Assembly (NCBI RefSeq): GCF_029227915.1
Contig: NC_079883.1
Span: forward strand, 26,538,001 to 26,602,000
DNA: 64,000 bases
Source of the DNA: Hydractinia symbiolongicarpus
Taxonomy: Eukaryota; Cnidaria; Hydrozoa; Anthoathecata; Hydractiniidae
Direction: 5' to 3'
The notes beneath the pieces are model-generated. The model was not told the origin of the DNA. It did not search any database and worked only from the letters and a program-made list of their open reading frames with translations. Of the stretch, positions 56,897-64,000 are shown piece after piece; positions within the stretch are counted from its first letter, which is position 1; every line of letters starts with the position of its first letter. A program made the position numbers and the translations under genes.

Positions 56897-56955
56897 TAAA
56901 ATTTTGCGAACATCCAGGTCGGCATGGTTACACTAATTCTACTTTATACGATGAA
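56897..56955 (+). CDS. Candidate exon 9
   Basis: Acceptor ttttttcctcag, phase 1 in: 'VKFCEHPGRHGYTNSTLYDE', then either a gtaact donor or readthrough to a stop near 56984. Its similarity to exon 7 suggests exon duplication. The BEL/Pao element starts 130 bases downstream. Confidence 0.35.
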
Positions 56956-57080
56956 GTAACTATACTCAAAATAACTATTAAATAACTATACGCAAAAGAG
57001 AGAATACAAGAAAAAAACTGTACGCATATAACTTTGGAATCAAAAATTTATGGTTAATACAATCAAAGTCCATCAGAACA

Positions 57081-57085
57081 ACAGC
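57081..57085. other. Target site duplication (acagc), left
   Basis: acagc immediately precedes the 5' LTR and recurs right after the 3' LTR at 62900-62904. Five bases is usual for BEL/Pao. Confidence 0.9.
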
Positions 57086-57242
57086 TGTGGTTACCATATT
57101 TGTTTATATCTTCCCCAGTCCTCTAGCTGCTCTTATTATGTATTTATATTCTCGCACATGTTAGTTTAGATTTCGTTCTTTAAAAATATAGTCACGTTTT
57201 AAAATAAAGTTTTATTTGTATCCGAATTTATCTGGAAATTCA
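57086..57242 (+). repeat. BEL/Pao 5' LTR (157 bp)
   Basis: It starts TG and ends CA and is identical to 62743-62899 by eye. It contains an aataaa polyadenylation signal (near 57203) and TATA-like sequence (tatttatatt). At 157 bp it is short for the family. Confidence 0.95.
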
Positions 57243-57243
57243 T

Positions 57244-57260
57244 TGGAGCCCTCGGAGAGA
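57244..57260 (+). promoter_or_regulatory. Primer binding site
   Basis: tggagccctcggagaga begins one base after the LTR. The TGG start fits a tRNA CCA end. The tRNA is not identified. Confidence 0.6.
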
Positions 57261-57302
57261 TACTTTGCTTATGTATCTATGGTTTTATTTAGTGGTTTTT
57301 AG

Positions 57303-60300
57303 TTGTCTTATTTTTATTGGTTTGGTTTAAAGTTTGGTGTTGTTTTGATTTTAAAAATGGGTGATTTCGCGAAGTACAACAAAGTTAGAAAGTCTGTTGT
57401 TAGAACTGCAAACAAATTAATTACAAGGGGAGAGACAATTATTTCGTCATATACCGATAATGTTGCAGATGTTCGTCAAATTGAGTCGATCCGTGATACT
57501 TTGATGGAAAAAATAGCGAAAGTTGCTGAACTAAACGAGTCGATTATGGATTGCTTGACAGAGCAGGATGATATCGACAAGGAAGAAGATTCTAGTACGG
57601 AGGAAATGATGATGTTAAAGGATAAACTTCGTCTGTTTGAATCATTTTTAGAAAAACGATCAGCCAAAAAGGATTTTTCAGAAGCAGGAAGCACTTTCAG
57701 CCACAGTAAACTAATAAAATTGCCTCGCTTACATTTACAGCCCTTTGATGGGCATCCGGAAAACTGGTCGACTTTCTGGGATAGCTTTGAATGTGCCGTA
57801 CACACTAATGACGATATTTCCGACGTTCAAAAAATGACCTATTTAAAAAATCTAGTAGAAGGTCCCGCTGCAAGTTGTATCGCTGGGTTTAGACTTAGCA
57901 ATGAAAATTATAAAACCGTCGTTGATTTACTGAAAGAGAGATATAATAATAAACAGTTACTTATTTCAGCACATATGAAAAAATTACTGAAACTTGAACA
58001 GGCGAATAACTTAACTAACATAGAAACATTGCGTAATGTATTTGACAACGTTGAGACACAAGTGAGAAGTCTGGAAAATTTAGATGTCACGTCTGAAAAT
58101 TATGGTCCGCTATTAATACCGGTACTTATGTCGAAACTTCCAGAAGAGCTTAATTTAATTATTAGTCGTCAATTTAACGACAAAGATTGCTGGGATATGA
58201 AGTTAGTTTTAAGAGCGTTAAAATCGGAGATCGAAGTTCGTGAGAAATCTGCATATTCTTTACAACAGCCACACGATAACAACCCGTTTTCATCATCGGC
58301 ATTACCAGTTCACTATTCACATCAATCGAACCGTGATCTTCCGCACAATCAGTATCAGAACAATCAGCATAATTATCGCAATCATCAGAATAATCAGAAT
58401 AATTATAGATGCATATTTTGTGACAAATCGCATAAATCACAGCAATGCCGAATAATCACTAATTTCGACGCAAGGAAAAACGTGTTACGTGACAAGAAGA
58501 GATGTTTTGTTTGTTTGAAAGGTGGACATTTAGCCAAGTCTTGTTATTCTAAGATTAGTTGTTTAAAGTGTTCGGGTAGACACCATGTTGCTATTTGTGA
58601 TAAGAAAAGGGACGTTGACCAAGGTCGTAGAGATAAGGATGGAACCGAACAAGAAAAACCAGAAAATGTTGCTGGTGCCACTTCGTTGGTTACAATTTCA
58701 AATTCGCTCGACATTCCGAGTTCCGTTATGTTGCAAACCGCTAAAGTTAAAGTTGTTAATACTACTGATCCTTCAAAAATTGAGAACACGAGAATTTTGT
58801 TCGATAACTGTTCCCAATTAAGTTACATATCGCCCGAGTTATGTGAAAAATTGCAATTAAAGGTTGTTGGTAAGCGTGAGATTTGCATCCGTATTTTTGG
58901 TAAACATTCGTTCAAAGAAACTTTAGATAGGGTGCAGTTTTCAGTGATCGGTTTAGATGGAGATAAAATCAACGTTGATTGTTATTTGAAAAATATTTGT
59001 CATCCTTTAACAGGACAGAATTTTAACGATTGTTTGAAGTATAAACACTTGAAAGACTTACGTTTAGCTGACAGTAACTGTAATAATAGAGATTTGAAGG
59101 TGGATGTCTTGTTGGGTGCTGATAATTATTGGAAATTTTTTGATGGTGGTATAGTTCGGGGTGAGGATGGGCCAGTTGCTTTAAATTCAAAGGTTGGATA
59201 CATTGTAAGTGGACGCATAGGGTCGAGTGAAGGTAGTAGAAGTGCAGTCTTGGTAGCAAACGTATTGAAGATTGGGGCTGAGTTTGTCGAAGATAAGTTG
59301 GATAATCAGTTGGAAAAGTTTTGGTCCTTCGAAAACGCTGGTATCGAGGAACAACCAGCTGTTGAAAATTTTTGTGAAAATGTTAAATTCAGCGCGCAGA
59401 CTAAACGTTACGAGGTGCGGCTGCCTTTTAAGGATGATCACGATGTGCTCCCTGATAATTATTGTGTTTCTTCAAAGAGACTTGAATCATTGAGGCATAA
59501 ATTGAAAAATAATCCCGAATTATTGCGTAATTATAACAGTATCCTCAAAGAACAGCTTGAACAAGGTATCATTGAAAGAGTTACCAACGACGATTGTACC
59601 AAAAGACAAGTTCACTATTTACCACACCGACCAGTCATTCGTGATGATAAACCAAGCACCAAAGTACGCATGGTATTCGATGCAAGTTCAAAATCGGTGG
59701 GACTGTCTTCATTAAATGATTGTTTGTATGCTGGACCATCTTTAACGGAGCCTTTATATAACGTTTTATTGCGCTTTCGATCTCACAAAGTAGCCTTCAT
59801 TGCTGATATCGAGAAGGCATTTTTACAAATTAGCTTACATCCAACCGATCGTGATTTTGTTCGTTTTATTTGGTTTAAAGATTTACATAATTTATCAGAA
59901 CAAAACATTGAAACTGCAGAAATTGGTATTTATAGATTGAGTAGAGTATTGTTTGGTGTAAGTTCGTCACCATTCCTCCTTAGTGCCACTCTTATTAAGC
60001 ATGCTGAATCGTTTAATCATGTTGATCCTTTGTTTGTACAGAAGTTATTGAGTTCACTTCACGTTGATGATCTAACTTCCGGTGGCGCTACTGTTAATGC
60101 AGCACATGATTTTTACCAGAAATGTAAACAACGTCTCGCTGAAGCAAATTTCAATCTGCATAAATTTCATTCGAATTCCGAAGAGTTGGAACAATTAGTT
60201 ACCAAACCCCATGTTGCTCATACCGGACATGTTACCAAAGTTCTTGGTGTTTTGTGGGATAAAAAGAAAGATTCGCTCTTATTCACATTCGACGACATTT

Positions 60301-62642
60301 TATCGTTAGCGAAGGACATACCGACAAAACGACAATTGATTAAATTTACCGCTTCCATTTATGACCCTCTTGGTCTTATTAACCCTATTGTTATGCGATT
60401 AAAAACATTGTTTCAAAAAACCTGTGTAGGTAAAATTGGTTGGGACATCGAGTTGAGTGGACAGGTTTTGGACGAGTGGCGAGTTACGTACAATGATTTT
60501 AAAAGTTTTTCACATTTGAATGTACCACGATGTTACGATGGCGGGAATATTGTTGATGTACAATTGCATGGTTTTTCTGATGCTTCTTTGAAAGGTTACG
60601 GTGCGTGTGTTTATTTGAGGTTCGAACATGCTGATGGTAGTTTTTTTACGAAGTTAGTGACGTCTAAGTCGAGAATCGCGCCAATTAAACCGGTCACGAT
60701 ACCTCGATTGGAGCTGTATGGTGCAGTGATGTTAGCGAAGCTGGTGAAGTATGTTCGTGATGAGTTGAGTTTGGTTTATGATATTTCTGTGACACGGTGT
60801 TGGATTGATTCGTCTATTGTTTTATATTGGATTAAAAATGTTAATAAGAAGTATGAGGTGGTTGTCGAACGGCGAGTTGGTATCATTCGTGATTTAGTTT
60901 CACCGGACAGTTGGTTTCATGTGGAGTCAAAGGCAAATCCTGCGGATATTTTGTCGAGAGGTTGTTTGGTATCTGAGTTGGTGAACAATAACTTATGGTT
61001 TTCAGGACCTGATTTCTTGCGCGACACTAACATCTCAGCTTCGAGTTTTAATTTCAGTAATTTCAAGGTTGATGATTCGACTTGTTTAATTGTTGGTAAC
61101 GACGAATCAGAGGAGAGCACCGAAGAAGAAATTGATTTAAATTTTATGAACATTGCACGATATTCTAATTACACACGTTTATTGCGAATTACCGCATTGG
61201 TTTTACGATTTGTTGGAAACCTCAGAAAAAAGCGTCGTAAGGAAGAATTGGTTTTACATACATTTGTTACAAAGGACGAGCAGTTGCATGCAGAAAAACT
61301 GTGGATTAAATATGCGCAAAAAGATATAATTCAACTTCCGAGTTACAAGCAGTTACAAAAAGATTTACGATTTCAAAATATTGATGGTATTATTCGTTGT
61401 AAGGGACGCTTAGAAAACGCTCCTTTAGACTTTGATACTAAGTTTCCGATATTTTTACCGAAAAAAAATCCTTTAACTAGGCTAGTCATTTTGCATTATC
61501 ATGTTCAAGTTTTGCATAATGGTTTGAAAGAAACACTTAATGCCATCAGATCGAAATTTTGGATTCCAAAAGCACGAAATTACATAAAGCAGTTAATCCG
61601 ACAGTGCTATTTATGTCGTTATTATGAAGGGAAATCTTATGCGTATCCTGTTTCACCAGCATTACCGAAATCACGACTATCCAATCATCATCCGTTTAAA
61701 CATACTGGTCTCGACTATGCCGGACCTTTATATGTTCGAAATGTTTATCATGGTGGAAGTATGTATAAAGCTTGGGTGTTCTTATTTACTTGTACCAGTA
61801 CCAGAGCTTTACATTTGGATTTAGTTCCTGATGCTTCGTCTTCAGGTTGTATTCGTAGTCTTCGCCGATTTTTCAGTGAACGAGGTATTCCCTCTGAAAT
61901 TATTTCTGATAATGGTAGTCAATTCATTGCCGAAGATACGCAACGATTTTCGTCAAATCGAGGAATTAAATGGCATTTTAATTTAGAAGCCGCTCCTTGG
62001 TGGGGAGGGATGTTCGAAAGACTTGTAAGATCCGTTAAACGTTGTTTAAAGAAGACTTTACACAATACCAGATTATCGTATGAAGAACTACTGACTGTTC
62101 TAGCTGAAATTCAAGCAGTTATTAATAACAGACCGCTGACATTTTTGTATGAAAACATAGGTGAGCAACCATTAACACCTAACCATTTATTATTTGGGAG
62201 AAAAATTAATTTGGAAGCCTCACATATTGATAGCGATGAAAATGAAAAAGATTTGTGTCAACGTTATGATCATTTGCAACGTATCATAAACCACTATTGG
62301 AATCGATGGAAATGCGAATATTTGACAGAGTTACGCGAATATCACAGAGTTGGCAAATCACGTGGTGAAACTTCTATTCGAATCAACGATGTTGTTTTAA
62401 TTGAGGAAGCAAAGCAACCGAGACAAAATTGGAAAATGGGAGTCGTTGAAGAGTTCGTACCATCACGTGACGGCAAGAAACGCGGAGCTGTCGTTAGATA
62501 TGTTCTCAATGGAAACACACATACAATAAGAAGACCGATAAACAAACTTTATCCTGTTGAATTAGCGAAAGACGAAGCTGAAAAGAAAGAAGAAGTAAAT
62601 ATCACATTCATTGACGAAAATGATATCATAACGAACATTTAA
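57303..62642 (+). CDS. BEL/Pao gag-pol polyprotein, intact
   Basis: 1,779 codons without a stop. The true start may be the ATG at 57357 (MGDFAKYNKV). Residues about 20-120 are coiled-coil-like; about 139-300 form the Pao-type gag core ('LPRLHLQPFDGHPENWSTFW'); CCHC knuckles lie at about 370-435 ('CFVCLKGGHLAKSC'). The aspartic protease is at about 497 ('LFDNCSQLSYI'). The RT is at 785-925 ('VRMVFDASSK', 'IADIEKAFLQI', 'LHVDDL'). RNase H is near 1090-1230 ('GFSDASLKGYGA', 'NPADILSRG'). Integrase has an HHCC-type start near 1400 and catalytic Asp about 1470 ('GLDYAGP'), Asp about 1536 ('SDNGSQF') and Glu about 1571 ('MFERLV'). A DUF5641-like tail follows ('YWNRWKCEYL'). No env-like ORF is present. 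Everything visible suggests a recently active element. Confidence 0.95.
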   Translation: MSYFYWFGLKFGVVLILKMGDFAKYNKVRKSVVRTANKLITRGETIISSYTDNVADVRQIESIRDTLMEKIAKVAELNESIMDCLTEQDDIDKEEDSSTEEMMMLKDKLRLFESFLEKRSAKKDFSEAGSTFSHSKLIKLPRLHLQPFDGHPENWSTFWDSFECAVHTNDDISDVQKMTYLKNLVEGPAASCIAGFRLSNENYKTVVDLLKERYNNKQLLISAHMKKLLKLEQANNLTNIETLRNVFDNVETQVRSLENLDVTSENYGPLLIPVLMSKLPEELNLIISRQFNDKDCWDMKLVLRALKSEIEVREKSAYSLQQPHDNNPFSSSALPVHYSHQSNRDLPHNQYQNNQHNYRNHQNNQNNYRCIFCDKSHKSQQCRIITNFDARKNVLRDKKRCFVCLKGGHLAKSCYSKISCLKCSGRHHVAICDKKRDVDQGRRDKDGTEQEKPENVAGATSLVTISNSLDIPSSVMLQTAKVKVVNTTDPSKIENTRILFDNCSQLSYISPELCEKLQLKVVGKREICIRIFGKHSFKETLDRVQFSVIGLDGDKINVDCYLKNICHPLTGQNFNDCLKYKHLKDLRLADSNCNNRDLKVDVLLGADNYWKFFDGGIVRGEDGPVALNSKVGYIVSGRIGSSEGSRSAVLVANVLKIGAEFVEDKLDNQLEKFWSFENAGIEEQPAVENFCENVKFSAQTKRYEVRLPFKDDHDVLPDNYCVSSKRLESLRHKLKNNPELLRNYNSILKEQLEQGIIERVTNDDCTKRQVHYLPHRPVIRDDKPSTKVRMVFDASSKSVGLSSLNDCLYAGPSLTEPLYNVLLRFRSHKVAFIADIEKAFLQISLHPTDRDFVRFIWFKDLHNLSEQNIETAEIGIYRLSRVLFGVSSSPFLLSATLIKHAESFNHVDPLFVQKLLSSLHVDDLTSGGATVNAAHDFYQKCKQRLAEANFNLHKFHSNSEELEQLVTKPHVAHTGHVTKVLGVLWDKKKDSLLFTFDDILSLAKDIPTKRQLIKFTASIYDPLGLINPIVMRLKTLFQKTCVGKIGWDIELSGQVLDEWRVTYNDFKSFSHLNVPRCYDGGNIVDVQLHGFSDASLKGYGACVYLRFEHADGSFFTKLVTSKSRIAPIKPVTIPRLELYGAVMLAKLVKYVRDELSLVYDISVTRCWIDSSIVLYWIKNVNKKYEVVVERRVGIIRDLVSPDSWFHVESKANPADILSRGCLVSELVNNNLWFSGPDFLRDTNISASSFNFSNFKVDDSTCLIVGNDESEESTEEEIDLNFMNIARYSNYTRLLRITALVLRFVGNLRKKRRKEELVLHTFVTKDEQLHAEKLWIKYAQKDIIQLPSYKQLQKDLRFQNIDGIIRCKGRLENAPLDFDTKFPIFLPKKNPLTRLVILHYHVQVLHNGLKETLNAIRSKFWIPKARNYIKQLIRQCYLCRYYEGKSYAYPVSPALPKSRLSNHHPFKHTGLDYAGPLYVRNVYHGGSMYKAWVFLFTCTSTRALHLDLVPDASSSGCIRSLRRFFSERGIPSEIISDNGSQFIAEDTQRFSSNRGIKWHFNLEAAPWWGGMFERLVRSVKRCLKKTLHNTRLSYEELLTVLAEIQAVINNRPLTFLYENIGEQPLTPNHLLFGRKINLEASHIDSDENEKDLCQRYDHLQRIINHYWNRWKCEYLTELREYHRVGKSRGETSIRINDVVLIEEAKQPRQNWKMGVVEEFVPSRDGKKRGAVVRYVLNGNTHTIRRPINKLYPVELAKDEAEKKEEVNITFIDENDIITNI

Positions 62643-62731
62643 ATAAGAAACATAAAGACATTATGTTATACATTTGTTGACACTTTTATAGTTCATCACG
62701 TATTTGTTATATATAAGATATTTAGGCAGCT

Positions 62732-62742
62732 AGGGGGGAGGA
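62732..62742 (+). promoter_or_regulatory. Polypurine tract
   Basis: aggggggagga abuts the 3' LTR, the expected plus-strand priming site. Confidence 0.85.
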
Positions 62743-62899
62743 TGTGGTTACCATATTTGTTTATATCTTCCCCAGTCCTCTAGCTGCTCTTATTATGTAT
62801 TTATATTCTCGCACATGTTAGTTTAGATTTCGTTCTTTAAAAATATAGTCACGTTTTAAAATAAAGTTTTATTTGTATCCGAATTTATCTGGAAATTCA
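62743..62899 (+). repeat. BEL/Pao 3' LTR (157 bp)
   Basis: Identical to the 5' LTR by eye; followed by the acagc duplication. The whole element is 57086-62899 (5,814 bp). Confidence 0.95.
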
Positions 62900-62939
62900 A
62901 CAGCCACAACCAAAATACATTCAATCAAATCCGTAAGCA

Positions 62940-63897
62940 TTTATCGTAAGCATTGATGCCGTGGCTGCATTTAAGACGAGAGGTTGTTCAGGGCCTTCTG
63001 GGCTGGACCGTGACGGTGGAGGAGAATGTGTACATAGATTTGCGGCAAAACTGTTCTACCGATTTATTGAAAGCATTTGTTAATGTAATCAGGAAACATT
63101 ATACAACAAATGAGCAAACTGAATCACTGGAGGCTTTTCTATCCTGCTGGTTAATTCCCCTTGGCAATTAACCTTGTTTGAAGCCGATTGGTGTTGGTAC
63201 AATTTTACAACGAATTGCTTGAAAAGTTATTGGTTCTTTGTAGGTGCGGGCTGGATAGGAAGATGGATGTGAAGCTGCCATACACGCAACGCGAGATGTC
63301 TTCAAAGAAAAGGAAACAAAAGCAGTTTTGGTAATTGATGTTGCTAATCCATTCTATGTAATGAACAGAAAGATGTTTCTGCATAACGTTGCTGTGGTAT
63401 GTTTTTCAATGGCTATTCATGTAAAAAATTGTTGTAGCTGCTTTACCATGTTTTGTATTTGTCAACGGTGGTGTTGAAGTAAAATCTTAAGAAGGTGCGA
63501 CTCGAGGTAACCCGATAACCATAGCAATATACATAGTTGCAGTTATACCATTGATGATGGTAATTTTCAAAAAAACCGGATAAATTACCTATTACTTCAA
63601 CAAAAATGTTAGCATATGCTACGAATTTTCGGTTGCTTGATTTATCAAAATTTGTTATTCTGGTGGAGAAAGTTGTCCGAACTCGGCCCGGACTTTGACT
63701 ATTTTCCTAAAGCTAGTAAATCGTGGCTTATTGTGAAAACTGAATTTCAATGTAAAGTAAGTAAAATTTTCGTAAAAAGTAACATCAACAATGCAGAAGG
63801 AAAAAGGCACCTTGAAGCTTTAATTGGTTCAAGAATCTTCAAAGGTAGATATGTTTTGGAAAATATTGCAGATTGGATTAATTATAAAAGTAATTAA
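62940..63897 (+). pseudogene. Decayed RT of the same family as 7927-10599
   Basis: Frames in order: 'DLLKAFVNVIRKHYT', 'SLEAFLSCWLIPLGN', 'KPIGVGTILQRIA', 'GCEAAIHATRDVFKE', 'VLVIDVANPFYVMNRKMFL' (motif A with Asp), and 'WWRKLSELGPDFDYFPKASK', 'SWLIVKTEF', 'GKRHLEALIGSRIFKGRYV'. These align block by block with the minus-strand element at 8-10.6 kb. The segment between motif A and 'WWRKL', including motif C, is lost. It supplies the motif A that the other copy lacks. Bases 63900-64000 show nothing further. Confidence 0.75.
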
Positions 63898-64000
63898 TTA
63901 TAAAAGTCATATGATATCAGCGTATAGAAATATGACTGATATTTTTGCTTATTTTTTGTCTAGCAGAACAAATAAGTTTGAAGCAAGGGGATAAAGTATC

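Larger units (their letters stand above)
38874..56955 (+). other. ROR/MuSK-like receptor gene (multi-exon; kinase not seen)
   Basis: Exons 38874-38925, 44328-44370, 44452-44649, 45055-45422, 50259-50519 and 53793-53918 join in phase (1, 2, 2, 1, 1, 1) without a stop. They encode signal peptide, Frizzled-type cysteine-rich domain, kringle and one membrane helix. Among animal proteins this order is characteristic of ROR (and related MuSK) receptors, which bind Wnt-type ligands; here there is no Ig domain upstream. Further candidate exons follow at 54084, 54597 and 56897. No tyrosine kinase domain is present up to 64000. It is either farther downstream or missing. A BEL/Pao element sits just after the last candidate exon in the same orientation. 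Confidence 0.7.

Noticed and set aside
58174-58440. Minus-strand ORF inside the BEL gag, and similar antisense frames
   Set aside because: Antisense shadow of a well supported coding frame rich in Asn/His codons.

Overview
The window looks like an AT-rich metazoan nuclear contig, most probably a cnidarian. The pointers are spliced genes with phase-1 introns, a ROR/MuSK-like gene (Frizzled-type cysteine-rich domain, kringle, membrane helix), and a dense mix of retroelement families: R2/NeSL-like with a restriction-like endonuclease (RLE), DIRS, BEL/Pao and Ty3/gypsy. The species cannot be named from the sequence. No operons, CRISPR arrays, rRNA or convincing tRNA genes were seen.

Layout. 1-7.7 kb: three head-to-tail, decayed copies of an unusual non-LTR retrotransposon. 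Its parts are an R2/NeSL-type N-terminal region, reverse transcriptase (RT), CCHC knuckle, RLE, and then a ubiquitin-specific protease (USP, peptidase C19) open reading frame. The 3' region carries tandem paired RNA hairpins and larger folded RNAs. 7.9-10.6 kb (minus): a dead copy of a different zinc-finger RT family. 12.4-14.1 kb (minus): a decayed protein-kinase gene. 15.8-23.0 kb: more of the USP retrotransposon, with a Ty3/gypsy fragment fused in frame to its RLE and a DIRS-like tyrosine-recombinase element (18.6-22.6 kb, minus) lying inside it. 23.3-25.4 kb (minus): a decayed zinc-finger/nuclease-like gene. 25.4-29.4 kb: no gene seen, one MITE. 29.5-31.8 kb (+): three phase-compatible exons of a secreted or membrane protein. 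32.3-35.0 kb (minus): 3' half of a Ty3/gypsy element. 35.1-37.3 kb: a decayed cluster of unrecognised ORFs on both strands, resembling a virus-like or Polinton-like element. 37.4-40.3 kb: a long inverted repeat around a signal-peptide exon.

38.9-57 kb (+): the receptor gene. The signal peptide, cysteine-rich domain (three exons), kringle and transmembrane exons all join with matching intron phases. Its introns hold an approximately 3.2 kb TIR element, MITEs and an 18-copy, 21-bp minisatellite that resembles an amplified 5' splice site. 57.1-62.9 kb (+): a complete, very young BEL/Pao element with an intact 1,779-codon polyprotein, two identical 157-bp LTRs and a 5-bp target duplication. 62.9-64 kb: a decayed RT of the same family as at 8-10.6 kb.

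The most novel material is the USP-encoding RLE retrotransposon with its structured 3' RNA. Next come the kinase-less (within this window) ROR-like gene and the splice-site-like minisatellite. Many single-base frameshifts sit at homopolymers, so some 'pseudogene' calls could reflect consensus errors.
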